NCBI RefSeq assembly: GCF_002278035.1
Contig: NZ_CP022605.1
Location: 868,001 to 932,000 of the forward strand
DNA from: Ochrobactrum quorumnocens
GTDB lineage: Bacteria; Pseudomonadota; Alphaproteobacteria; Rhizobiales; Rhizobiaceae
DNA length: 64,000 nucleotides
Direction of reading: 5' to 3'
The notes below the pieces were generated by a model. That model had not been told where the DNA came from, searched no databases, and saw nothing but the letters and a program-made list of their open reading frames with translations. Shown here piece after piece: positions 9,046-17,944 of the stretch (position 1 is the first letter of the stretch; every line of letters begins with the position of its first letter). The position numbers and the translations under genes were made by a program.

Positions 9046-9939
9046 TTAACCGATACCCTTTCCACCGGTAGCGCCATAAATCTCACCATTGATAAAACTA
9101 GCTTCATTGGAAGCAAGAAAAACAAAGATCGGTGCAAGTTCGACAGGCTGTCCCGGTCTGCCGAAATCGCTGTCTTCGCCAAAATTGATGACTTTTCTAT
9201 CCGGTTGTCCTCCTGATGGTTGGAGTACAGTCCAAACGGGGCCAGGTGCCACCGTGTTAACGCGGATTCCCTTCTTTATGAATTGTTTTGCCAATGCTTT
9301 TGTATATGCTACGATGCCTGCTTTCGTAGTGGCATAGTCGAGCAGTATCGCTGAAGGCTCATAGGCCTGGATTGATGATGTGGTTATAACTGATGATCCC
9401 GCCGGTAGATGCGACCCGGAAGCCTGCGCAATCCAATGCAATGCATAAAGGTTGGTTTTCATCGTTTTGTCGAAATCGTCGGTCGACAACTCGGAAATGG
9501 TGCTTCTGTACTGCTGCCGTCCGGCGTTTATGACCAAAATGTCCAAGCCGCCGAGTTCATGCGCGGCAATGTCTACCATTTCGCGACACCAGCTTTCTAA
9601 GCTTATATCACCAGGGAGTGCTACAGCTTTTCTGCCCTCCGCTTGGATCAGTTTAATCACTGTTTGTGCATCTTCTTGCTCTTCCTCAAGATAAGAAATG
9701 GCAACATCGGCACCTTCTCTCGCAAATGCAATTGCCGCAGCTCGTCCTATACCAGAATCTCCTCCCGTGATAAGAGCACGACGACCCGCTAAACGGTTAT
9801 TGCCTCGGTAAGATGTCTCCCCATGGTCAGGCTCTGGTTCCATTTTTGCGGCAATTCCTGGGGCATTTTGTTTCTGCTGAGGAAATGGAGGAGCAGGGTA
9901 AAGCGACCGTGGGTCTTTAAGTCTGGGGAGTTCTTTCAT
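9046..9939 (-). CDS. SDR-family oxidoreductase (YghA/glucose-ribitol-dehydrogenase-like)
   Basis: A 297-residue NAD(P)-dependent short-chain dehydrogenase. A ~50-residue N-terminal extension rich in Pro/Gln (KDPRSLYPAPPFPQQ) is typical of the YghA/YhdG/GsiB-linked subgroup. It is followed by the cofactor loop TGGDSGIGRA, the INAG motif and the catalytic region with YATTKAG (Tyr and Lys). The C-terminal SFINGEIYGATGGKG is also characteristic. The ATG at 9939 follows AAAGGAAGACCG; an in-frame start 19 codons earlier is less likely. Members are often stress-associated. Confidence 0.9.
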   Translation of the reverse strand: MKELPRLKDPRSLYPAPPFPQQKQNAPGIAAKMEPEPDHGETSYRGNNRLAGRRALITGGDSGIGRAAAIAFAREGADVAISYLEEEQEDAQTVIKLIQAEGRKAVALPGDISLESWCREMVDIAAHELGGLDILVINAGRQQYRSTISELSTDDFDKTMKTNLYALHWIAQASGSHLPAGSSVITTSSIQAYEPSAILLDYATTKAGIVAYTKALAKQFIKKGIRVNTVAPGPVWTVLQPSGGQPDRKVINFGEDSDFGRPGQPVELAPIFVFLASNEASFINGEIYGATGGKGIG

Positions 9940-10471
9940 TTGCGGTCTTCCTTTATAAATGAGGAAGAAAATCGTTCTTATGACATTTTCTTCCAAGCCA
10001 CAGAAAGTGGTCTCGCGTCCACTTCTCTTCGGAACCGGTCTGGCGACTTAAATCGCTTCCAAGGCACTTGTCACATTTGCCTTATAACCTATTGGGATAT
10101 GGACTGTTTCAACGCCTTTGACGGCGGCTTCCCAAATTCCGTTCTCGCCAAGCTTAAGTCCCGAGACATTACTAAACATTCGGTTTCTTTAAACCGTGTT
10201 TTGCCTGATGTCAGTGAAGCTGGTGGTGCCTTTTATCCAGGAATCTGGGGCTTTGGTGTTCGATATTGCAACCCTTGGTGTTTGAATAGCGGGACCGCTA
10301 TCTTGGGTAAACGCAGAACACGGAGCAAGAAAACAAGCGTCGAATAACACAGATATGCCGGTGATCATCTGATTTCTCCAAACATCTAATTGATAGATAG
10401 CCCAACTCAGCCTCCGGTCAGAGGTTCCAAAAAACTTTGTGGGGTACATGAATCAGTTCTGAAAAATTGGG
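9940..10471. other. Intergenic region between divergent genes, nothing recognised
   Basis: Frames on either strand here are shadows or have no recognisable domain. The stretch should hold the promoters for the SDR gene and for the TIGR02587-like gene. Confidence 0.45.
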
Positions 10472-11422
10472 ATGAATGCAGATTTATTCACGTCAAGCGG
10501 GTCGAAGGGAACTTGTTGCGCCTATCGGTGTTACATGATCAACGGTCCTATTACGGAAGTATTATTTGTGGAATCTGATCACAGCCTGAAATCGACCGAC
10601 ATACATCCCGATTTCTTTACAGGTTTGGCGCGTGGGCTTGCTGGGGCGCTTTTGTTTGCACTTCCTATGCTTATGACGATGGAAATGTGGGAGCTCGGCC
10701 TTTACGCTAATCCCGTTCGTTTACTCGTCCTTTGCGTGCTGAACATTCCGTTATTATTAGGTCTCGCTTATAGAATTGGATTTGAGCGGTCTATAAGTTG
10801 GAGTCAATCAGCTCGCGATGCAGTGATAGCATATGCGTTGGGCATCTTGCTGAGCGTATTAATATTATGGCTTTTTGGTCTCCTCGAAAGTGAGCTTGCG
10901 TTCTCTCATATCGTCGCGATGGTAGGATTTCAGGCAGTTCCGGCAAGTATCGGCGCGTTACTCGGTCGTAGCCAGCTCGGAATGAGGTCAGAAAACGAAG
11001 ACAGTGACAGAGGAGAGTATGAAGGTGAGGCCGGATATTTCAATGAGCTTTTCATGATGGTAATTGGTGCGCTCTTCTTAGGGCTGAACGTCGCGCCAAC
11101 TGAAGAAATGATCCTCATCGCGTATAAAATTGTCCCTCTGCAAACACTTTTGATCGCGCTCATATCAATCGCAATAATGCACGGTTTTGTTTATAGCATT
11201 CATATCAGAGGCGGACATCGCACAGAGCAGGGAACGCCATGGTGGCACACGTTCTTACGGTTCACACTTACTGGCTATGTACTGGCTTTCATGACGAGTG
11301 CGTACATCCTTTGGACTTTTGAACGACTGGACTCGACTTCAATTTCACAAACGCTTACCACAATTGTCGTTTTATCTTTTCCGGCGGCAGTCGGTGCTGC
11401 GTCTGCGAGACTAGTGTTGTGA
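10472..11422 (+). CDS. TIGR02587-family integral membrane protein
   Basis: A multi-pass membrane protein of about 300 residues, with roughly eight hydrophobic segments and an acidic loop near the middle (EDSDRGEYEGEAG). The order FFTGLARGLAGALLFALPMLMTMEMW near the N-terminus and FLGLNVAPTEEMILIA in the centre match TIGR02587, a family of unknown function. The next gene encodes TIGR02588, its usual partner, only 6 bp downstream. The true start may be the ATG at 10535, since the first 21 residues are not membrane-protein-like and no clear ribosome-binding site precedes 10472. Confidence 0.75.
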   Translation: MNADLFTSSGSKGTCCAYRCYMINGPITEVLFVESDHSLKSTDIHPDFFTGLARGLAGALLFALPMLMTMEMWELGLYANPVRLLVLCVLNIPLLLGLAYRIGFERSISWSQSARDAVIAYALGILLSVLILWLFGLLESELAFSHIVAMVGFQAVPASIGALLGRSQLGMRSENEDSDRGEYEGEAGYFNELFMMVIGALFLGLNVAPTEEMILIAYKIVPLQTLLIALISIAIMHGFVYSIHIRGGHRTEQGTPWWHTFLRFTLTGYVLAFMTSAYILWTFERLDSTSISQTLTTIVVLSFPAAVGAASARLVL

Positions 11423-11428
11423 GGACAC

Positions 11429-11845
11429 ATGACAAAAGAGGATAAGACCTCCGGTCCCGATATGGAAATGGAAAAGGTGCACTGGAGCGAATGGATGGCA
11501 GGGGGGATCTCTGCTCTACTGATTTTTTCTCTCTTGGGTTGGATAGTTTACGATATCTGGCGCTATAATCCACAAGAAGCCGATTTCATTGTTGGGATTA
11601 CCGCGGTAAACGCGGTGGAGAATGGTTATCGGGTAACATTTTCGGTAACGAATATCACGCAGACCACCGCTGCTCAGGTCCGTGTGGTAGGGGTGTTGGA
11701 TGATCGCCAGGGAAAGGCCGAAGCGTCCACGACAATGTTTAACTACGTGGCATCTGAGGCGAAAGCGAACGGCGCTTTATTTTTTGAAAGTAATCCAACT
11801 GATTACTTGCTTAAAGTTCGCGTCGAGAGCTACATCGAACCCTAG
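11429..11845 (+). CDS. TIGR02588-family membrane-anchored protein
   Basis: A 138-residue protein: a short cytoplasmic N-terminus, one transmembrane helix near residues 27-46 (AGGISALLIFSLLGWIVYDIW), then a beta-rich domain of about 85 residues probably outside the membrane. The helix-plus-domain plan and its position after TIGR02587 identify the family. Its function is unknown. The 6-bp gap to the upstream gene indicates cotranscription and probably a complex of the two proteins (inference). Confidence 0.75.
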   Translation: MTKEDKTSGPDMEMEKVHWSEWMAGGISALLIFSLLGWIVYDIWRYNPQEADFIVGITAVNAVENGYRVTFSVTNITQTTAAQVRVVGVLDDRQGKAEASTTMFNYVASEAKANGALFFESNPTDYLLKVRVESYIEP

Positions 11846-11997
11846 TGCTCGATCTTTGGCTTGAAAGGGAAATCAAATATTGCTTACCGATTATCCAGCA
11901 GAGCACAGTCGAATGTCCAATTTTTGTGACACTGGCATTCCGGTTCCCGAGGCGAAACACTTGGGGTCAATGGTCTGTATTATAATGTCATCGAAGA

Positions 11998-12024
11998 TAA
12001 AAAAAGTGGGGCGAAACGCCCCAT
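11998..12024 (-). terminator. Rho-independent terminator of the SyrB-like gene
   Basis: On the minus strand TGGGGCG-TTT-CGCCCCA is followed by CTTTTTTT. It sits just downstream of the stop of the SyrB-like gene at 12036. Confidence 0.85.
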
Positions 12025-12035
12025 CTTAACAGCTA

Positions 12036-12554
12036 TTAATCCTGTCCAAGGCGTCTGCGCAACTCAGCATTCTCCGCGCGCAGCTTAGTGGCCAACTCCT
12101 TGCGCAATCTGGTATTTTCAGCTTCGAGCGCCACAAGTGCGCTCAGATCGTCGCCCGCAGAGGACTTGCCTGTCGGTGAAGCTTTTGCGGCAGCGTTCTT
12201 CCAGTTATAATAGGTCTGTTCTCCGACATTTGCTTGCTGAAGTGCGACTTTAAGAGTGCTCTTGCCGCTCTTTATTGCTTTTTCGATAGACGCGAGCAGG
12301 GAGGCGCGCTCGGCAGGAGTATATTTTCTCACCTTGCGCGGCTCAGCACCAGCGGCAACAGGCGAGACTTTCGATGCTTTTGCGGTAACTTTAGGCGCCT
12401 TGGTTGGTTTGAGAGCGGGCGCTGCCTTTGTTTTTGCCGGTGTGGCGTCTGCTTTTTTGCGCGGCTTAGGTGTCTTCGGCGCAGTGCCAACTGACTCAGC
12501 AGTTTGTGTGCCGGTAGCAGTCTCGTTTACGTTTGCAGTGGTTTCATCAGCCAT
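12036..12554 (-). CDS. SyrB-like transcriptional regulator
   Basis: A 172-residue protein. Residues 1-70 are low-complexity Ala/Lys/Pro/Thr-rich. A helix-turn-helix-like region follows (YTPAERASLLASIEKAIKSG, then QANVGEQTYYNWKNAA), as in SyrB of Sinorhizobium and its Brucella homologues. The C-terminal 35 residues form a leucine-zipper-like coiled coil containing LEAENTRLRKELATKLRAEN. SyrB was described as a regulator affecting syrM in rhizobia; what this copy controls is unknown. It diverges from a related gene at 12768 and has its own strong terminator. Confidence 0.75.
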   Translation of the reverse strand: MADETTANVNETATGTQTAESVGTAPKTPKPRKKADATPAKTKAAPALKPTKAPKVTAKASKVSPVAAGAEPRKVRKYTPAERASLLASIEKAIKSGKSTLKVALQQANVGEQTYYNWKNAAAKASPTGKSSAGDDLSALVALEAENTRLRKELATKLRAENAELRRRLGQD

Positions 12555-12767
12555 GGTAAATCTCTCGCAGATTGTTATTCGGTTGAGCTGTTTATTCTTC
12601 CAGTATACACGGCATTAGTTAACGCAAATATTTAGAAACTCGATGTGTCGGTGTATCTGTCTGCGCAGAGTGTAAGCGGTGTTGCTTGATCATGCAATCA
12701 TCATTGAAAATCATGTCCGGGCTATATAAGTAGGGCCAATATCCTTCTGGACGCATTCTTACCAAGT

Positions 12768-13367
12768 TTGAACTGGAAACTATTCCGGATGAAAAATCCA
12801 AATCGAAACGTTATTGTTGAATATAAGAACCGCCGTACCCGCAAGAATAGGAACTCCCTATGGGGAAACCTGGATCTGAAATCAATCGCCCGGAGCGTGG
12901 AAGAAGATAACTCCGTACAATCAGCACCAGTCATACCCCCACAACCTGCTCCGATAGACCCCGACACTTCCAGTTTGATAGTAAATGCAACGGTCAGCGT
13001 GCCTGAGTTCAAAGCTCTCACGGAACCTGCCAAGGTTATCAAACCGGAAATGCCGTCCGGTATCCCTGATGAACTGCAAGAACCTCCGTTGAGCCCGAAA
13101 ATGGCGCAGATACCTACTCTGTCCACCATCGCCTTGCCCACGAACGTCCGCTCGACAGCACAACGATGCAACACAAGTCTTCTTGTTTCAAAAAAGCGGC
13201 GTGTAGCGAAAATTTCGGTGGATTATGCGATCAAGGATGAATTGTCAGCGCTTGAGATCGAAAACACTGCATTGAAACACAGATTGATTGTCAAGCTACG
13301 GGCAGAGAATAAACAAATGAAACGGATGCTCGAATGTCTGGAAGAGAGACTGAAAGTTGTGCGCTGA
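12768..13367 (+). CDS. Protein sharing the SyrB-type C-terminal coiled coil
   Basis: A 199-residue basic, Pro-rich protein. Only its last ~40 residues are recognisable: DELSALEIENTALKHRLIVK followed by LRAENKQMKRMLE closely parallels the SyrB-like neighbour's SALVALEAENTRLRKE and LRAENAELRRRLG. The YTPAER/TYYNWK helix-turn-helix of that neighbour is missing. It could dimerise with the divergent SyrB-like protein through the zipper and alter its binding (inference). The start may instead be the internal ATG at residue 8. Confidence 0.6.
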   Translation: MNWKLFRMKNPNRNVIVEYKNRRTRKNRNSLWGNLDLKSIARSVEEDNSVQSAPVIPPQPAPIDPDTSSLIVNATVSVPEFKALTEPAKVIKPEMPSGIPDELQEPPLSPKMAQIPTLSTIALPTNVRSTAQRCNTSLLVSKKRRVAKISVDYAIKDELSALEIENTALKHRLIVKLRAENKQMKRMLECLEERLKVVR

Positions 13368-13460
13368 CACTTGAAAGATACAATCATGTCGACCCCAGCG
13401 CGACGGCACTTGGGCAATTGAATTACGGGTTTACATGGAGCGCCTGGTCAAGTTGGTGAA

Positions 13461-14039
13461 TCAGTCGCCGACACCATCTCCGCTCGATTTCAATTGGTCG
13501 TTCAGTAGTCGTTTAAGACGCGTATTCTCCGCTTCAAGTGTGGCCAACTCGATGTCTGTAACCAGATGGTCGTCTGTCTCTAAGTTCTCGTAAGGAGACG
13601 CAAGGCGAGGGAGCCGCCCTTGGTCGGGAAAGGGAGTTTTTTTCTCCGGCGTGAAGTGAGTGGAAGCTTTGACGGGGAACGGTGAAATATTTGATTTTAT
13701 CGGCTCTGAAAGATTAATGGCCGTGGTTTCCAATGCGGTCTCTTCAGACATTTTGCTTTTTAACGCGTCGTCATCTTCAGCGTGAATATCTTTTACTGCG
13801 ATTTTGACCGAAACGGCCGCCGGTTCGGATTGAGCACCGGACGCCCGCAATTTCTCGTCATCGCTTTTGACCGCAAGGAATTTTTCAGCTTCGGATACGG
13901 ATTTTTTACGCTGTATCCAGCTACTGATCCCTTCAATAAGATGCTTTCCTGGAAATCTCATTGTCGGTTTGCCTTTCTTCGCCATTAACGAAATAATGGA
14001 TACACGCTCTGGCGTGCTGCATCGACTTTTCCTATTCAA
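13461..14039 (-). CDS. Third protein with the SyrB-type C-terminal coiled coil
   Basis: Up to 192 residues, acidic and basic in turn, with no recognisable fold in its first 150. The C-terminus DIELATLEAENTRLKRLLND repeats the zipper motif of the two preceding genes. The start is uncertain: M27 (MRFPGKHLIEG) has GAAAGG upstream and may be correct. Together with 12036 and 12768 it forms a cluster of three genes linked only by this segment. No function can be given. Confidence 0.55.
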   Translation of the reverse strand: MNRKSRCSTPERVSIISLMAKKGKPTMRFPGKHLIEGISSWIQRKKSVSEAEKFLAVKSDDEKLRASGAQSEPAAVSVKIAVKDIHAEDDDALKSKMSEETALETTAINLSEPIKSNISPFPVKASTHFTPEKKTPFPDQGRLPRLASPYENLETDDHLVTDIELATLEAENTRLKRLLNDQLKSSGDGVGD

Positions 14040-14197
14040 GTTACCACGGCAACTTTAGCCTGAGCGAAATCGCAGTTCAATTCACACATGCTCAACAAAG
14101 CTTCACCTCTGGTGCAGATGTGACGTAATGTGACCAAGAGCAAGATGAAGATCAAAAGCGTTACTGTCCACCCGTGTGGAAAGAAGATTACCGCAAA

Positions 14198-14532
14198 TTA
14201 TGATAAGCTGCCACCTCCACGTGGCATAAAGTCAAATTCACAGGCCTCGATATCAATCGTATCGACATGGACATCGAGGCCTACATAATTTAACCTCTTT
14301 AACCATGGTTGAAGGCTAGCGCTTATCGGAGCGCCTCCTAGAAGACGCGGTCGTTGGTTCGTCCATGTCTCATAGTTTCGCCGGGGGCTGCATCTGGCGG
14401 GTCGATTGGCTTGCGCCACTCCAGTTTCTTAATAACGTCAGGAGCGGCCTCGGTGATGAGATTTCGAGGGCAGATGAACTGCCCCCGCCAATCTTCAAAG
14501 ACCGCGATTTTTGTGTCGATGGGATCAGACAT
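14198..14532 (-). pseudogene. Decayed DUF1801-family gene
   Basis: The N-terminal part at 14532 reads MSDPIDTKIAVFEDWRGQ and then ITEAAPDVIKKLEWRKP, the opening of DUF1801 proteins of the DWRGE...PDVVEEWKWRG type. In another frame nearer 14198 comes GLDVHVDTIDIEACEFD, resembling the family's AIDIHEGDxIDEEAxKAL ending. The middle is lost and the frame changes, so this is a degraded gene. Family assignment is by recalled pattern only. Confidence 0.55.
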
Positions 14533-14817
14533 CCGGACATTATTTTGCTCGAGCGAGGACGCCTCCGTTTACGGGCTGACGAGACGTCGTCCCTTCAGTA
14601 CAGCCCCGACGTGAGAAGATTAGCAGCAGCGGGAGCCGCGAATAGATATTATGGGCAGCCGATGGCCCCTTATCATTTTGTGAAGTTCGGCTGCGACAGT
14701 GATAGCGAAGGCCGCTGATCCCAGCCGGTGCACCTGCCTGAGACATGTCACCTGCTCGCTCGCTGAGATCGGGGCGGCTGCATCGACTATGGCTCGATCG
14801 AGAAGAACTCCGGCCGG

Positions 14818-15222
14818 TCACCGGGCCTGCACTAGTTTCCAGCCGTTTCCGGAGGGATCGCGGAAGCTCGCGTCGACGCTGCCAAAGCGGCTGATCGGTT
14901 CCTGAATGAATTCAACGCCTTTTGCTGCAAAAATCGCGTATGCGGTGTGGCAGTCCTTGACTACCATCACAAGTGGCGGCATGGCGCCTTTGGCGACGAC
15001 CTCGTCCAGCAGTCTCGCTGTCGCATCGTCTACAGTGGGCGGTTGCGGCCGAAACAATCCAAGTTGGAAACCGGGTTGGTCCTGGTGCTGCACTGTCAAC
15101 CAGCGATAATCGCCGTTTTTGGCGTCGGTGTGGATGCTGAACCCGAGCTTATCAACATAGAACTTTAGCGCTTCATCCTGATCGCGCACGTAAATGCCGA
15201 CCACTCCTATTCCTTGGTGCAT
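14818..15222 (-). CDS. VOC-superfamily (glyoxalase/dioxygenase fold) protein
   Basis: A 134-residue protein with the paired beta-alpha-beta-beta-beta units of the vicinal-oxygen-chelate fold: GVVGIYVRDQDEALKFYVDKLGF at the N-terminus and FRDPSGNGWKLVQ at the C-terminus. The substrate is not predictable. The start is preceded by AAGGAGAGCAGTC, a strong ribosome-binding site, and lies inside the 3' end of the upstream AraC gene (16-bp overlap), so the two are translationally linked. Confidence 0.85.
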   Translation of the reverse strand: MHQGIGVVGIYVRDQDEALKFYVDKLGFSIHTDAKNGDYRWLTVQHQDQPGFQLGLFRPQPPTVDDATARLLDEVVAKGAMPPLVMVVKDCHTAYAIFAAKGVEFIQEPISRFGSVDASFRDPSGNGWKLVQAR

Positions 15223-15716
15223 GACTGCTCTCCTTGTTGTAAGGGGTCCCTTGTATCAGCCATATCTCGGCACCGCTTCTCCGAAACTGCGATTGTGAGG
15301 TCTGGACGATGAGCTGCACTGACGAAACAGTGTGGTACCTTTTCCAGCTTGTGCGACGCTGCCCGCTCACGTGCGCGAAGATCGGAGGGGCTGTGCCCGG
15401 TAATATCGCGGAAAACGCGTCCGAACGTGCCCAAGCTCGCCCAGCCGGTTTTGAATGCGATCTCGGTCACCGGTTCGTCAGTGTCGCGCAGCAGCGCCTT
15501 AGCCCGTTCGATACGGCGTGAAAGAAGATAGCGGTGCGGTGGCACGCCAAACGCAATCTTGAACGCGCGGGCGAAATGAGCTTCTGAGACACCGCTCACC
15601 TGTGCCAATCGGTGGACTGTCCACGGCTGATGTGATGCAGTGTCTAGCCTGTCTTTCGCCCTGAGTAGACGACGTAGGAGGGTAGGATCTTGTCGTGGTG
15701 TAATGATGTTCATCAT
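15207..15716 (-). CDS. AraC-family regulator (helix-turn-helix domain only)
   Basis: A 169-residue protein. Residues 15-115 form the AraC DNA-binding domain (TVHRLAQVSGVSEAHFARAF and VTEIAFKTGWASLGTFGRVF), followed by a basic tail. There is no N-terminal sensor domain, and the ~50-residue C-terminal tail has no recognised function. It overlaps the VOC gene, a common pairing in which the regulator controls its partner (inference). Confidence 0.85.
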   Translation of the reverse strand: MMNIITPRQDPTLLRRLLRAKDRLDTASHQPWTVHRLAQVSGVSEAHFARAFKIAFGVPPHRYLLSRRIERAKALLRDTDEPVTEIAFKTGWASLGTFGRVFRDITGHSPSDLRARERAASHKLEKVPHCFVSAAHRPDLTIAVSEKRCRDMADTRDPLQQGEQSCTKE

Positions 15717-16546
15717 TCTGCAAATTATAAGAAAGTTAGCAGTTGAAAATTAAAACTCGGAGGTCGTCTGTAACTTAGTTGCGCTGTCAGGTGTAAAAAG
15801 GACGCCTGACTTCGGCGGGTTCTCGTCGCGGTGGCTGCAGCAGTTTCGATAAGCGCATGCCTTGCCGATACGTTCAGCGCAGCGCAATCGCACCGCTTTA
15901 CAAAAGAGGGTACTTCCGCCAATCGTAAAATCCCAAAAAAGCGCAGACATCCGCCAACATCTTGGGTCGAGCGGGGCCATTACATGCTCGATTTCGGTCA
16001 TTGGCGTTTCATTGTATACTTCTCAAATCTGTCGTTCCGCTTGCAACAGTAAGTTTGTGAATGACTGAAATCAGACAGGCAACTTTTGATGCAACGGGCA
16101 GGAAGCCAGCCCTCGGACGCCACGAAACTTCCAGCACAAAAACCGTGCGTTTCACCGCTTCCACGTCCAAAATCCGCCGCACCAAGGGCTCCGGGGTTCA
16201 TGCAATGGTGTCCGAAGTCATGGAATAAGGGGGAATGAACTTATCTCCACGAGCCCAACGATCAGACGTGAGGAGTCCTGTCTGCCTGCTTTAATGTCCC
16301 CTTTCAACGCACGTTATGGCTATCTTTCCTTTACCAAATTTTGTTCGGAGTAAGATGAGCTGATGTATTCATTAATTATACTAGACATTATAGCGAATAA
16401 CGTTATTAATTTTTCTTTACACTTTTTATCAGTAGTGAAATAACAGCATATCGGCGAGGTTCTTTAAGTTGTTATCGCATGCGATAGAACATACGAAGGG
16501 CAAGTCTGACCGTTCACGAACTAGCGTTAGAATGAGGGGACCGACA
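15717..16546. other. Intergenic region, no gene recognised
   Basis: The frames here look like chance. An AT-rich patch at 16360-16440 contains the perfect 12-bp palindrome AATAACGTTATT (16396-16407). It may be promoter/operator DNA for the secreted-protein gene at 16547. Confidence 0.45.
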
Positions 16547-16981
16547 ATGAGACACATCCGTTATATGCTGGTTTGCGTTGCGCTAATAAGTTTGACGACT
16601 GTTGCTCCCGTGAGGGCGCAGACAACGGCTGAAACAAACCAAAATCTCGATGCGCTGTTCGGCAACCATGAGCCTTATCAGCATTTTTTTTTGAAGCTAC
16701 AAAAAGCCATTAAAGCAGAAGATAAACAAGCGGTTGCGTCGATGATCGATTATCCTTTTCGCGCACGGATCGGTGGCAAGGCGGTGAAGGTAAAAGATGC
16801 CGCACATTTCGCGGCTGATTACGACAAGATCATTACACCCAAGGTCAAACAGACAGTTCTCGACCAGACATATCCAGCACTTTTCGCCAATTGGCAAGGC
16901 GTTTCAATCGGTGATGGAGAGGTTTGGTTCTCAGGTGTTGGAGATCAAAACGATGTCAAAATCACCGCGATTAACGACTGA
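16547..16981 (+). CDS. Small secreted protein of unknown function
   Basis: 144 residues from MRHIRYMLVCVALISLTTVA, a clear Sec signal peptide with probable cleavage after VRA. ATG 16547 is preceded by GAGGGGACCGAC; an in-frame start 26 codons upstream is less likely. The mature part contains MIDYPFRARIGGKAVKVKDA and ends in GDQNDVKITAIND. I recognise the general look of conserved periplasmic proteins with an NTF2-like fold, but cannot assign a family. The next gene is also secreted. Confidence 0.65.
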   Translation: MRHIRYMLVCVALISLTTVAPVRAQTTAETNQNLDALFGNHEPYQHFFLKLQKAIKAEDKQAVASMIDYPFRARIGGKAVKVKDAAHFAADYDKIITPKVKQTVLDQTYPALFANWQGVSIGDGEVWFSGVGDQNDVKITAIND

Positions 16982-17053
16982 CGCATTTCTCTAAAAGATT
17001 ACTTCTGGCGCTACCTGCGCAACCAATCATCGCTCACTCCAGGAGAGGTTCTC

Positions 17054-17656
17054 ATGCTACGATACATATTCAGTGTCTCGCTCGCACTTGGCTCGTTGGG
17101 GGGCATTTCTGGTGCGCAGGCGCAAACGACTGTCGAGTGCCAATCGAGGCACTATCAGTATGGGGAGTGCTGGGCAGGGCCACTGAATAAGCCACAGCTC
17201 ATTCATCAAACTTCAGGAAGTCCATGCATTTTGAACCGGACCTGGGGGTATAATCCGCGCAGCAAATATATCTGGGTCGCGCAAGGTTGCTCCGGAGTTT
17301 TTGCTGATGTCGGGGGATACCATCATGGTCGGGGCGACAGTTTTGATCCCAATGCCCGTATGTATGACCACAGAGGTCATGACGTTGGCGCTGTGGTCGG
17401 TGGGGCTATTGTCGGTGCTTTGATCCAAGGGATGGCAGAGGATCATCATAAACATCAGCACACGACGAGCAACTACCGACGCGACGACAGTTATAATGGA
17501 TGCCATGGAATAGGCTGTATGGTTGATAATCCAGACGAGGCCATCGATTCTCGGCCCCAATTCGATAGACAGGGTGAACCAAACTTCGATGTGCATGGCA
17601 ACTACCAGGGCTGCCACGGTGCCGGGTGTCTCGTTGATAATCCTGATGCAGAGTAA
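17054..17656 (+). CDS. Secreted DUF3011-domain protein with C-terminal Cys/His repeats
   Basis: 200 residues with a signal peptide ending GAQAQ. Residues 24-90 match the DUF3011 pattern (TVECQSRHYQYGECWAG, then WVAQGCSGVFADV), thought to be a disulfide-bonded envelope domain. A Gly-rich hydrophobic stretch (VGAVVGGAIVGALIQGM) follows, then His-rich sequence. Two copies of a GCHGxGCxVDNPD motif lie near residues 153 and 187. The ATG is preceded by CAGGAGAGG. The role is unknown; cell-envelope location is inferred. Confidence 0.75.
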   Translation: MLRYIFSVSLALGSLGGISGAQAQTTVECQSRHYQYGECWAGPLNKPQLIHQTSGSPCILNRTWGYNPRSKYIWVAQGCSGVFADVGGYHHGRGDSFDPNARMYDHRGHDVGAVVGGAIVGALIQGMAEDHHKHQHTTSNYRRDDSYNGCHGIGCMVDNPDEAIDSRPQFDRQGEPNFDVHGNYQGCHGAGCLVDNPDAE

Positions 17657-17944
17657 GTTGATGAGCTGGCATGTCCATGTACACCAACGCGGCGTCGGTT
17701 GGGTATTGCGTGCGTCCGTAATCAAGGCAACAGCTGAGCTGAAGCATGTCCTGCAAATTTCTGCCGACCAAGAAGAGCCATATCAATCGATTGGTTGCTG
17801 CTCGTGGGATGGTGAGCGTATGAAACCCGTGTCCGAGCAGAGCACTCTTGCGAGGCGGTTCAAGTGCGGCTAGACGTTTAATAATAAGTATGTCTTAAGT
17901 ATTCGAAAGTTTAAGGGGAGATTTACCAATTACATTCTTACCAC

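Noticed and set aside
9823..10347. 174-codon plus-strand frame
   Set aside because: Overlaps the N-terminal coding part of the SDR gene in antisense and shows no domain.
10507..10535. GGAAC-N16-TGTT resembling an EcfG (general stress sigma) promoter
   Set aside because: The second box differs from CGTT and it would lie on the start codon of the TIGR02587 gene, so it is unlikely to be used.
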